Origin: Lentisphaerota bacterium
GTDB lineage: Bacteria; Verrucomicrobiota; Kiritimatiellia; RFP12; UBA3636
Length of the DNA stretch: 15,396 nt
Direction of reading: 5' to 3'
NCBI GenBank assembly: GCA_022837245.1
Contig: JALHHX010000036.1
Location: 1 to 15,396, forward strand
Made by a program: the position numbers and the translations under genes. Each line of letters opens with the position of its first letter. Position 1 is the stretch's first letter. The notes under the pieces were generated by a model. It had not been told where the DNA came from and did not search any database. It saw only the letters and a list, made by a program, of their open reading frames with translations. Positions 7,095 to 15,393 of this stretch are shown here, piece after piece.

Positions 7095-10000
7095 AGTTGT
7101 ATTTTGAATGTTTTGATCTCAAACGGTTTAAGCTTGAGGTTTAATTTTCCCTTGGCAAGAGCTATGTCGTCATCTCGCCACTCGATAAAATCGGTCGGCA
7201 CGATTTTCGCGTTTGCATCCGCACAGATGAGTCTGCCGGAGGAAGGAAGTCCACGCGTCTCAACAACGCGCACGACAAGACATTGTCCTTTTTCTGCTTT
7301 TTTTAGGACAGCGAGGTCTATGCCATCGTTGCCTGCAACTGCCACGGGCACCGCCGCGCCTGCCGCCTCGAATCCATCGAAAACCTCGACCCCCTGGTTG
7401 AGCTCCGCGGCGGCAGCACGCACTCCGGATCCGGCAAGAGCGCCGCAATGCGGCAGTAGCGCGTATGTAATGAGGTGCTCCCCCTTGTCGGCGATTGGAT
7501 CTGGATCGGTCGGAGAACGTAAAAGCGAAATCTCGAGAGAGCCGCCCTTGACGCGGTGCCCGTACTTTGAATCGTTGAGCAACGCCACGCCGTATGCGCC
7601 ATCCGACAAATCCGTATAGCGGTGCGCCGCGCATTCGAACTGCGCATACTGCCACTTGGTGTTGTCGTTCGTGCTGCGTTTTACTAAACCGTACTGAATC
7701 TCAAACGACGCGCTGTCGGTCTTGATCGATGTCGGGAACGCCACGCGCATGAGCTTGTGCGTCTCTTTCCAATCGACCTCGGTAATGAAGTCTAGCCGTT
7801 TGCTGCCGCTTCCCAACCAGATTTTCTGGCGAATAATCGATCCGTCACCTATCGTGTAGTCAACAGCTAGACCCGAACGCATCGTCCCGTCGAGGCGATC
7901 CACGTTCTCAACCTTAGCTACGCCGACAAGCTGCCTCATGTAGTGCTCGTCGACGTCCCACGCATCGGTGCCAACCCTGCCATAGTCAACAAATATTTCG
8001 AGACGGTTGCCGCTCTCTTCCCGCGACATGAACTCAACCCCTGCCTCTTTGTCAAAACCGCGAACAAGCTGCATGCCTGAATTGAATTCGTAGAGCACCA
8101 GATCGTTCTCGAGCACTGCTTTCGGCGGGGTTCCGAGCTCCTCGGTCGAACCCTTGACAACACCGTCCGCCTTCATGAGCGTGATGAACTTCTGGCCGGG
8201 GATCGAAACTCGCGCCATGATGCCATCGGGCTCCTGCTGCGCAGGCACCGCCGTCCCGCCCTCGGTTGCGGCACCCCTCCAGCCGTCCGGAAGAGGAAGG
8301 ACGACATCCACATCCTCGGTCGAAGGATTGAAAACCGTTATGGCGTCTTTATTTTTCTTAAACAATTTCCGTGCCGCTTTTTGCATTAGCTCGCCAGCCT
8401 GCTTGACAACGCCTTGCAACTGCGGAACGGTCTCTTCGTAGACTTTGTGTATGCTCGAGCCGGGAATGATGTCGTGGAACTGGTTTAACAAAACAGTCTT
8501 CCACATTTTGTCGAGTGCCGCCGACGGGTAATCTGCCAGATCAGCGCATGAGCACACCATTTCAGCTGCCCGAAGCGCCTCCTCAGCACGGCGGTTCCAA
8601 CGTTTAACATACGCCTGTGAAGTGAGCGTGCCGCGGTGAGTCTCGAAATACAGCTCGCCGCTCCATGTGGCGAGGTCATCGCGGTATTCAGCCATTTTCT
8701 CCAGCACTGGCTGCGCATGGCCGAACTTGAAGCGAGGTAAACCGTTCAGATCGCGCAGGCGTAGTCCGCGTTCGATATGCTCCTCCTTGGGGCCACCGCC
8801 TCCATCTCCCATCCCAAACAGGCAGAGGGCTTCGTTCACAAGGCCGCGCTCCTGGTTGTCAGACTCGTTCCGTACCAATGTGCCAGGCATAACCCCGCTG
8901 TTGTAAGTATTCTCGGGTGGGAAATGCGCCAGCACTTCGCTGCCATCGATTCCACGCCAGATAAACGTGTTGTGCGGGAATTTGTTGTAGCGGTTCCAGG
9001 AGAGCTTCTGTGTAAGGAAGTATCTTATACCAGAGCCATTAAGGATCTGCGGCAAATTCCCCGAATAACCGAAGGCGTCTGGCAGCCATAGGTTCTTAAC
9101 CTCAACTCCGAACTCATCCTTGAAGAAATTCATCCCGTGCACGAACTGGCGTATCATTGATTCTCCGCTTATCAGGTTGCAGTCGGCCTCGACCCACATG
9201 CCGCCCTGCACTTCCCAGCGCCCGGCGGCCACGGCCTTTTTGATCTTTCCGTAAATTTTGGGGTAGTGTTCCTTCGTGAACGCATAGAGCTGCGCCTGCG
9301 ACGCTCCGAAAACGTAATCCGGATACTTTTTGATGAGTGAAATCTGGCTGGAGAACGTCCGCGCACACTTCCGGATCGTCTCCGAAACCGGCCAAAGCCA
9401 CGCCGTGTCGATATGCGCATGCCCCACGCCCGTGACGTCGGGTGCCGACGGATCGCTCGCCACGTCGAACGCAGGCTTGAGCGCCGCACGCGCGGCCTTC
9501 GCGCCTTTGAGGTTGTAAACGGTCAGCGCTTTGTCGACGCAGCGCATGATCTGGTATCGGCGCGCAGTCGTGTCGGGAAGGACTTTGACGAGATCCTCAA
9601 GAACAGACAGGTCTATCCAAAGCTGCCACTTGTCATAATCGAATTTGCAGAGCCGAATTGCAGTGACAGACGCCTCGCGCCTGCCATGCAGATCCGCCTT
9701 GTTTTCCAGCCAATCTGGTTCAAGGCAGCGCTCTAGGCCAAACAGCGCGGAAGCCGTGGCATCGCACCAAAGCTCAATGTTCTCGCCGCCTTTGCATTCC
9801 GGTGCGATGTGCATCAGATCCTTTGAGTAGCCAGGCGCGAACACAGAGCCGTTCGTCATGCCCATGATTGCATCGCCCTTGGCGTCCAGCACCAGTATCT
9901 CGCCCGACAAGTCTATCCTCGCCACTACGTATTCGCCCGCCCATTCCTTCGGGATACGCCCCTTAAGGTGGAACCATCCGCAATCCCATTTGGATCCCCA

Positions 10001-10180
10001 GTGCTCGCCCTCGCGTATCTTCCGGTATTCGAGATCTTTGCGTTTGGCGAACGGCACCGGGGACGGGGTCACCGCCACTTCCGCCTCAAGCGGCACATGC
10101 TCGCCAAGTATCTCCCGTGCTATCCTGCCGCGATCATCGGCGCACCTTGCGATTGCCAGGTCAATGTAAAAATGAGACAT
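7091..10180 (-). CDS. GH38 alpha-mannosidase, MAN2C1-like cytosolic type
   Basis: A 1029-residue retaining alpha-mannosidase, expected to remove alpha-mannose from oligomannosides in the cytoplasm; no signal peptide is visible. Length and layout match the MAN2C1 type (human about 1040): an N-terminal beta domain of about 250 residues, then the GH38 catalytic domain and C-terminal beta domains. Seen: GHAHIDTAWLWP (metal ligands H256 and D258), WEVQGGMWVEADCNL.SGES, nucleophile D368 in LWLPDAFGYSGNLPQIL, FLTQKLSWN, HFPPENTYNSG, and LLNQFHDIIPGSS with the last metal histidine at about residue 568. I chose ATG 10180: the frame extends 9 codons upstream to a TTG at 10207, but the conserved MSHFYIDLAIAR start and the purine-rich AGGGTGGG just upstream favour the ATG. 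It lies 37 bases after the HAD gene, and its stop overlaps the lipoprotein start. The substrate linkage is not determined. Confidence 0.92.
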   Translation of the reverse strand: MSHFYIDLAIARCADDRGRIAREILGEHVPLEAEVAVTPSPVPFAKRKDLEYRKIREGEHWGSKWDCGWFHLKGRIPKEWAGEYVVARIDLSGEILVLDAKGDAIMGMTNGSVFAPGYSKDLMHIAPECKGGENIELWCDATASALFGLERCLEPDWLENKADLHGRREASVTAIRLCKFDYDKWQLWIDLSVLEDLVKVLPDTTARRYQIMRCVDKALTVYNLKGAKAARAALKPAFDVASDPSAPDVTGVGHAHIDTAWLWPVSETIRKCARTFSSQISLIKKYPDYVFGASQAQLYAFTKEHYPKIYGKIKKAVAAGRWEVQGGMWVEADCNLISGESMIRQFVHGMNFFKDEFGVEVKNLWLPDAFGYSGNLPQILNGSGIRYFLTQKLSWNRYNKFPHNTFIWRGIDGSEVLAHFPPENTYNSGVMPGTLVRNESDNQERGLVNEALCLFGMGDGGGGPKEEHIERGLRLRDLNGLPRFKFGHAQPVLEKMAEYRDDLATWSGELYFETHRGTLTSQAYVKRWNRRAEEALRAAEMVCSCADLADYPSAALDKMWKTVLLNQFHDIIPGSSIHKVYEETVPQLQGVVKQAGELMQKAARKLFKKNKDAITVFNPSTEDVDVVLPLPDGWRGAATEGGTAVPAQQEPDGIMARVSIPGQKFITLMKADGVVKGSTEELGTPPKAVLENDLVLYEFNSGMQLVRGFDKEAGVEFMSREESGNRLEIFVDYGRVGTDAWDVDEHYMRQLVGVAKVENVDRLDGTMRSGLAVDYTIGDGSIIRQKIWLGSGSKRLDFITEVDWKETHKLMRVAFPTSIKTDSASFEIQYGLVKRSTNDNTKWQYAQFECAAHRYTDLSDGAYGVALLNDSKYGHRVKGGSLEISLLRSPTDPDPIADKGEHLITYALLPHCGALAGSGVRAAAAELNQGVEVFDGFEAAGAAVPVAVAGNDGIDLAVLKKAEKGQCLVVRVVETRGLPSSGRLICADANAKIVPTDFIEWRDDDIALAKGKLNLKLKPFEIKTFKIQL

Positions 10181-10216
10181 ATCAAACCCACCCTTCCCGT
10201 TGTTCAAACATATTTG

Positions 10217-11206
10217 CTAACAACCAAGTATCAGAGGCAACGCCTCCATTAAATTTTCACAAGCCGACCACAGCATCGGCGTGGTGCCGCTCTTTTCGAT
10301 GTTGCCGCCGCCAATGCCTATCGCGGCGAAGCCGGCAAGCCGTATCGAAACCACACCAGCGCCGGAATCTTCGATCCCTATGACGCGTTGACGCCGCTCA
10401 GGCTCAATTCCAAGCCCCACGCGCGCCGTCTCGGCATAAAGCCACGGGTGCGGCTTCGGCTCAAGCTCGCCCATAGTGCCTGTCTGCCCCTTGCGCAACG
10501 CTTGTCCCGCCGTGATTATGGCGTCGTAGAATTCAAGCGGATCGCCAAGGTCTAGCTGGCGGAAGGCCGACAGCACTTCTGGCCACGCCTTCTCGTACAA
10601 CCCAGAGGTCACCAGCCCGATACGCACTCCATTTCCCTTGAGAGCAAGTAGGAACTCCTTAAGCCCCGGCGCAGGGGAGAAAGCGTCCGCCTTGCCGCGT
10701 CCCTCCATTATCTCGTTCATCTCGAAGTTGGTCACTTCATAGTAGATTGATCGCGCCTCTTCCACGGTTTTGTCAGGGCAGTATTTCGCTATGCAGTATT
10801 GCAGATGCTCGCTTACAGAATGACCCGACACATGCGGCTCATCCACCTTGTCAAGCCGGAACTTCGCGTCACCCACCAGCTTCGCGATCGTGAGCTCTAT
10901 GATCCACATCCAGAAGCTCTCGCTGTGAACGCTCGTGCCGTCGAGATCCATCAGCACGGCCTCGGCCGGCGCATTGAAATGCGCCGGTGGAAGCGGATAT
11001 ATGGCCGGATGCCCCATGGCGGACTTTATGTACACGAGCGTCTGCTTTTCGTAAACGATCAACTCCGACTTGCGGTCACGCGGCGCGAGAATACGCTCCA
11101 CGCCATCGACTCCGGCCCGGTAGATACCGTCGCCGCCGATTTCAAGCTCCTGAAAATCAGCACCCGGCCCAACCGCGATTTCACCCAGCCCTGGAACGTT
11201 TACCAT
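10217..11206 (-). CDS. HAD-superfamily hydrolase (beta-phosphoglucomutase-like) with N-terminal extension
   Basis: A 329-residue haloacid-dehalogenase-fold protein, probably a sugar-phosphate phosphatase or phosphomutase in the cytoplasm. Seen: motif I AVLMDLDGTSVHSE (D87 nucleophile, D89), a helical cap of the type found in beta-phosphoglucomutase-like enzymes (about 97-180), motif II GLVTSG (T200/S201), the lysine K251 in EPKPHPWLY, and motif III GIEDSGAGV (E279, D280). About 80 residues precede motif I (GLGEIAVGPGADFQELEIGGDGIYRAG...VYEKQTLVYIKS), a small beta-rich segment not usual in this subfamily. The start is well supported: GGAGGT at 11215-11220, inside the end of the upstream gene, sits 8 bases before the ATG. 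It lies 1 base after the MngB-like GH38 gene and before the MAN2C1-like one, so it probably dephosphorylates a sugar phosphate in the same pathway. Confidence 0.87.
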   Translation of the reverse strand: MVNVPGLGEIAVGPGADFQELEIGGDGIYRAGVDGVERILAPRDRKSELIVYEKQTLVYIKSAMGHPAIYPLPPAHFNAPAEAVLMDLDGTSVHSESFWMWIIELTIAKLVGDAKFRLDKVDEPHVSGHSVSEHLQYCIAKYCPDKTVEEARSIYYEVTNFEMNEIMEGRGKADAFSPAPGLKEFLLALKGNGVRIGLVTSGLYEKAWPEVLSAFRQLDLGDPLEFYDAIITAGQALRKGQTGTMGELEPKPHPWLYAETARVGLGIEPERRQRVIGIEDSGAGVVSIRLAGFAAIGIGGGNIEKSGTTPMLWSACENLMEALPLILGC

Positions 11207-11207
11207 T

Positions 11208-13982
11208 TCAGTTCACCTCCAGCAGGACGCTTGCGATTTTGTGCGGCTCCAGCGCGACCCTGATCTTGCCTCCCTTGATGGGGACCGCCTTGCCAGGCGT
11301 CTCGTCCATGCCGCAGTGGCACGCCTTGACGACCGCATTGGACAGTTCGATCTGCGGAGTTTGCGCCTTGGCAGAGGGGTTGAATAGGCGCATCACTACG
11401 CCCTTGCCGCTTTCAGCCGGTTTGATCGCGGAAATGTGGACGACGGAGTTGTCGATCGAAGCAAACCCGCCCTCCAAAGGCAGTGTGCCCTTGCCCCGCC
11501 CAATCTGCGCGGCGCGGATCGGCGTGTAACCGCATGCCGCCTCGTTGAAGAGCCCAGCCTGACTCCAATCGCCCTCATGCACGCAAATGTCGTACTCGAA
11601 ACGACGGATTCCTGGGCACTGTATCCCATCGTCCGGCAGCTCCGTCTGCTTCTCCTCGCTCACCGCCAGCTTTATGCGGCATGCGCGGATCAGGGTAAGC
11701 GCGAGAGTGCTCTCCGCGTCCTCGAACATCTCGTACTCGTAAAGCCCGCGAGGCATGAACGCTATGCCGCCATGTTCGTCCGAAACGCCTGCAAACGTCT
11801 GCATCGGGTGCGTGCCATACGCCCGCTCAACCCAACCAGTGCTATCAGGAATCTTAACCGGACGGATGACCGCGTCGAAATGGCTGTCGGAAACCGTGTG
11901 CTCCGCCGTGATCCCGGTAGGCACGCACGCGCGCAGCCAATGATCCTTGGCGCGATTGTCGATTTTAATGCGCACGTTCACTTTCGATTCTCCTGCGCGC
12001 AGTCTGTACTCCACCCGCACAGGGAGCTTTACGAGCGTGTCGCTGCGGCGAGTGCCGTCGGCGTAATCCAGAGGCACTTCAAATTCGTATTCCGCTGCGA
12101 TCGCCGAGACTAGCGGTCCATTTTCAATGATGCGCACAGTCGCCGACGCACCCAAGCTTGTGAACACCTGATCGAACACCGGCGGCACGTGCTTCCATGC
12201 GTTGCCGGTCTCGCCCTGGTCGCGCAGATAGTTTACGGAGTTGTACATTTCCGCTGTCGCTTTGTGAAGGATGTCAATTGTGCCGTTGCCATTGACGGTC
12301 ACGGCGAGATGATCGTTCTCCATGCTCGCGGGTCCTGTGACGAGCGTGTCGTTGTCACGCAGCTCCGCTTTTTCAGGAACGATTGTGTAGGTTCGGTAGC
12401 CCAGACCAGGCAGGTCGTCGAACTTCGCGTAGAAACGCACGCGGTTCGATTCTAGAATCCTCGGCACTTCCCAAATGCTATCGACAAACGAACTGGATTT
12501 TTCATCGCTGATAGCCTGCATTGCAACTTCATTGCCAGATTGATCCACAAGGCGCGCGGCCTTGGCGCCGTGAGTGCGGGGAATTTCGAGATCCACCGCC
12601 ACTATCGCATCGCGCTTGAACGGCAACGGATTGTAAACAATAAGCTGCATCACGTCTGCCGATTGCTTGCCCGGTGCGAGGTTCAACGCGATATACCCCA
12701 ACGCGTCTGACGCAACGATGTCCGCGATATCCGACGCTTTTCTGTAGCGATACTCCATATCCTGGCACACTGCGTCCGGCGCACAACCGCCATTCGCGTC
12801 GTGCGTGTGGTTTGACAGCAAATAGCGCCAGCCACGGTCGAGGTAGCGCGTTGGTGCCTCGGCGCCGTTGGCAATCGCGAGGCATGCCAGAGGCTCGGCT
12901 GTGCGCACAAGATTGCATGTCGCGGCAAAATCCTCCTGCTTCAGATAAGTGCGGCTACTGATCGTATTGGGGAACAGGAAAGTCCACATCCCTTCTTTGA
13001 GGTAGCTACGCCGCTCGCCCGTCAGAACTGGCAGTTTGTCCTTGTCGATATGCTTCTCTGCTTCAGCCCAGAATTCCTCCAAGCTGCAATGTTCGATGTC
13101 GTACTTGCCTGCGAACAACTTTTTGGCGTCTTCTATGACGCGCGACTCGTTGGGGTGCGCCACTGAAATATCGTGGCCGTTCATAGCGAGGAAAACCTCT
13201 GTCGTGAAATGTTTCCCTTCCCTTTCAACCATATCCTCGATCGCCTGCTTAAGGCGCTTAGGATTGTAAAGGTTGGCGGGTGATTTGAGCTCGAATGTCA
13301 AGTCCTCTCCGGAAAGGCCGTCCGCCGGGCGGAACGGCGCCTCATCGAATTCGCCCCAGATGTAATCCTTCTCGAACACGCGCCCTGTCGTGACGGCGCG
13401 GTGCACCTGGTAGTACCAGTTGTAGCGCGCATAAACCGCAAACCTGCTGGCCATCACCCGCGTCCCGTCAGGCGCCTCCCAAATCCACTCGGCGTCGCAC
13501 TCGTGGTGGCTCACGCCTCGGTAGAACATCATATGGGTCAGCCCGAAATCACGCAGGATCTGCGGGAGCTGCCCCGTCTGCCCCCATGACGACGGCGTAT
13601 ACGCCACGGTTCCGGTCTTTCCGCCGTATTTCTGAACCGTCTTGCGCCCGTAGATCAGGTTGCGGACAATCGGCTCCTGCCCGACGCTGAACTCCTCCGC
13701 CAGCGTGTAGTACGGCCCGATTACGAGCCTACCCTGCTTGATGAACTTCTCCACCTGCTCACGACGCTCGGGACGCATCTCCAGATAGTCGTCGATCATT
13801 ATGCTGTGGCCATCCATCGTGAACGAATTATATTTCGGGTCGCCCTCAAGGATATCGAGAGTCGTGTCCAGCATGTCCATAAGATGCCTGCGCGTCTTTT
13901 CGAACGAATGCCTGAACTCCCTGTCCCAATGCGTGTTGGAAACCACCTTGATTTGTTTGATTCGCGATGCTTTTTTGCCCAT
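11208..13982 (-). CDS. GH38-family protein, MngB-like, with the nucleophile aspartate replaced by serine
   Basis: A 924-residue protein without a signal peptide, built like the MngB/bacterial branch of GH38 (catalytic domain at the very N-terminus). Seen: SNTHWDREF (metal residues H18 and D20), TMDGHSIMIDDYLEMRPE, GPYYTLAEEFSVGQEPIVRNLIYG, GTVAYTPSSWGQTGQLPQILRDFG, MMFYRG, FLAMNGHD, and SNHTHDANGGC with the last metal histidine at about residue 394, then beta-sandwich domains. In relatives the fourth block reads (G)Y.PDSFG...QLP.I, where D is both nucleophile and metal ligand; here the position is S131 (codon 13590-13592). The SGES block also reads GQEP. It may be a hydrolase with changed chemistry, a lyase-like enzyme or a binding paralogue; mannosidase activity should not be assumed. 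Start support: AAAGGA at 13990-13995, 7 bases before ATG 13982. It lies 16 bases after the FAD oxidoreductase gene. Confidence 0.86.
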   Translation of the reverse strand: MGKKASRIKQIKVVSNTHWDREFRHSFEKTRRHLMDMLDTTLDILEGDPKYNSFTMDGHSIMIDDYLEMRPERREQVEKFIKQGRLVIGPYYTLAEEFSVGQEPIVRNLIYGRKTVQKYGGKTGTVAYTPSSWGQTGQLPQILRDFGLTHMMFYRGVSHHECDAEWIWEAPDGTRVMASRFAVYARYNWYYQVHRAVTTGRVFEKDYIWGEFDEAPFRPADGLSGEDLTFELKSPANLYNPKRLKQAIEDMVEREGKHFTTEVFLAMNGHDISVAHPNESRVIEDAKKLFAGKYDIEHCSLEEFWAEAEKHIDKDKLPVLTGERRSYLKEGMWTFLFPNTISSRTYLKQEDFAATCNLVRTAEPLACLAIANGAEAPTRYLDRGWRYLLSNHTHDANGGCAPDAVCQDMEYRYRKASDIADIVASDALGYIALNLAPGKQSADVMQLIVYNPLPFKRDAIVAVDLEIPRTHGAKAARLVDQSGNEVAMQAISDEKSSSFVDSIWEVPRILESNRVRFYAKFDDLPGLGYRTYTIVPEKAELRDNDTLVTGPASMENDHLAVTVNGNGTIDILHKATAEMYNSVNYLRDQGETGNAWKHVPPVFDQVFTSLGASATVRIIENGPLVSAIAAEYEFEVPLDYADGTRRSDTLVKLPVRVEYRLRAGESKVNVRIKIDNRAKDHWLRACVPTGITAEHTVSDSHFDAVIRPVKIPDSTGWVERAYGTHPMQTFAGVSDEHGGIAFMPRGLYEYEMFEDAESTLALTLIRACRIKLAVSEEKQTELPDDGIQCPGIRRFEYDICVHEGDWSQAGLFNEAACGYTPIRAAQIGRGKGTLPLEGGFASIDNSVVHISAIKPAESGKGVVMRLFNPSAKAQTPQIELSNAVVKACHCGMDETPGKAVPIKGGKIRVALEPHKIASVLLEVN
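11215..11220 (-). promoter_or_regulatory. Strong Shine-Dalgarno for the HAD gene inside the preceding coding region
   Basis: Read on the minus strand, GGAGGT is followed after 8 bases by ATG at 11206-11204. It overlaps the last codons (Glu-Val-Asn) of the upstream GH38 gene, so the HAD gene can be started by ribosomes finishing that gene. This fixes the HAD start. Confidence 0.75.
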
Positions 13983-13989
13983 GTCGTTG

Positions 13990-13995
13990 TCCTTT
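13990..13995 (-). promoter_or_regulatory. Shine-Dalgarno for the MngB-like GH38 gene
   Basis: Minus-strand AAAGGA lies 7 bases before ATG 13982, in the 16-base gap after the FAD oxidoreductase stop. It supports the start Met-Gly-Lys-Lys. Confidence 0.65.
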
Positions 13996-13998
13996 GAT

Positions 13999-15393
13999 TT
14001 AATTCGGCCAGAAATTCACGGTCGGCGGCTCCTCGCGCTCCAGTCCCTTCCATGCCGACTCAACTGGAACGCCCTCTTTGACGCAACGGGCCGCGGCAAC
14101 TCCCGCCGCCTCGCCCATCTGGTTGCAGTTTACCATAACACGCGCCGCCCCGTAGGCGCCTCTGTCGCAGTCGAGCATCCGCCCGGCGCAAAGCACGTTC
14201 ACGGAACCCCTGGGCACCAGGCTCCTGTACGGGATCTGGTAGAATGTGGCAGGCGTCTCGCCCTCGGGAAGCCACCTTCCATGCTCCCAAGAGATTTCGC
14301 CCGTGGCAGGGTCCACGTTCATCACCTCCTGTTTCCCGTCGAGGTTTTTGAAAGTGATTCCGCCATCGTGGTGAATGTCCACGCGATAGCTGCCATACGC
14401 CACGGCATCTTCGAAAACCCGCCCGCGCAGGACATCTTCCTCGGTCAGCGAATAGAGGCAGCGCGCGTGGCGCGACTCGCGTATCCCCATGCATGTGGCG
14501 AAAGAAGCAATGCGCACGCCGGGGCCATCTACAGGGAACTCGCGGTTGCATGCGCGCACGTAAGACGCCATCTGCCGGCGCCCTTCGATCTCGCCGGCCG
14601 TCAGGTCGTCGGCGTCCGACGGATCGCAGTTGTGCACGCGGCTGATCGCCCCGAAGGTCAACCCGGGCGCACCCACCACTGGCGCACCCCACATGAAGAC
14701 GTGCTTGAGCCCGGCACCGCGCTCCGGGCGCATCATTTCTCCCAGCGAGAACTCGGGCTGCGCGGCCTTGACCTCGTCAACGCCGGAAAGAAGAACGCAT
14801 GTGGTATGCGGTTGCAGGAGATGTTTTTCCGGACGCCACATCTCGAATCCGGCCCTGTGCAGCAGGTCGGCATCTCCTGACGCGTCGATGAAAAACTTCG
14901 CCGATATGGCGCGTCTGCCAGACTTGTCTTCGATCACCGCGTGCGTCACCCTCCCTTCTCCGTCCTTAACCACCGCAACGAAACGAGCATGGAGGAAAGG
15001 CCGGATCAGCGGGTTGCCGGAGAGCGTTTCATCGAGCGCCGTGATCAGCCCAGTGGAGCTCAGATATGCGAAAACCGTGGGGCTTGTGGCGTTCTGGACA
15101 GCCGCTTGACCGTGCCGCACCAGATGGTCGAGCAACTGCCGTGAGAGCCCCTTGATGATTTCCCTCCTGCCATCGGTCGAAAGGAACGAGTGCCACACCG
15201 GCACGAGACCGGCCGTTGCGGTGCCGCCGAAAAAGCCGTTGTTCTCCACAATAGCTACCTTCATGCCGGCTTCAGCAGCTCGCAACGCGGCAAATGCGCC
15301 CGTGCAGCTCCCCCCGATAACACACACATCCACCTCCGCCGCTACCGGAGTAGGTCGAACGGATTCCAGCACTGTCGAAGACTCTTTATCCAT
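13999..15393 (-). CDS. FAD-dependent oxidoreductase (PF12831-type)
   Basis: A 464-residue flavoprotein of the FAD_oxidored family; the exact substrate is unknown. Seen: an N-terminal dinucleotide-binding fold VDVCVIGGSCTGAFAALRAAEAGMKVAIVE (G27, G28, G32 and the ribose-binding E50), then NNGFFGGTATAGLVP, the FAD-fold strand AKFFIDASGDADLLHRAG, and the C-terminal flavin motif VNVLCAGRMLDCDRGAYGAARVMVNCNQMGEAAGVAAA. No signal peptide or membrane helix is seen, so it is probably cytoplasmic. The usual GGGxAG turn reads GGSCTG. The ATG at 15393-15391 lies 3 bases from the window edge; the frame is open upstream, so the true start could lie outside, although the fold begins at about residue 21, as expected. 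It is the first visible gene of the minus-strand glycan operon, which suggests oxidation of a sugar or sugar-derived alcohol in that pathway (inference). Confidence 0.85.
   Translation of the reverse strand: MDKESSTVLESVRPTPVAAEVDVCVIGGSCTGAFAALRAAEAGMKVAIVENNGFFGGTATAGLVPVWHSFLSTDGRREIIKGLSRQLLDHLVRHGQAAVQNATSPTVFAYLSSTGLITALDETLSGNPLIRPFLHARFVAVVKDGEGRVTHAVIEDKSGRRAISAKFFIDASGDADLLHRAGFEMWRPEKHLLQPHTTCVLLSGVDEVKAAQPEFSLGEMMRPERGAGLKHVFMWGAPVVGAPGLTFGAISRVHNCDPSDADDLTAGEIEGRRQMASYVRACNREFPVDGPGVRIASFATCMGIRESRHARCLYSLTEEDVLRGRVFEDAVAYGSYRVDIHHDGGITFKNLDGKQEVMNVDPATGEISWEHGRWLPEGETPATFYQIPYRSLVPRGSVNVLCAGRMLDCDRGAYGAARVMVNCNQMGEAAGVAAARCVKEGVPVESAWKGLEREEPPTVNFWPN

Noticed and set aside
10181..10207. 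TTG start that would lengthen the MAN2C1-like gene by 9 residues
   Set aside because: The ATG at 10180 begins the conserved-looking MSHFYIDLAIAR and has a purine-rich stretch just upstream; a TTG start is not needed.
13560..13620. Sequencing error or frameshift as the cause of the Asp-to-Ser change in the MngB-like protein
   Set aside because: The reading frame and flanking residues match the family on both sides. Asp to this Ser codon (TCG) needs at least two base changes, so a single miscall does not explain it.
13801..14880. Long plus-strand open frame across the start of the MngB-like gene and the FAD oxidoreductase gene (359 codons)
   Set aside because: It crosses two well-supported minus-strand genes and their intergenic gap, and its translation has no family signature.
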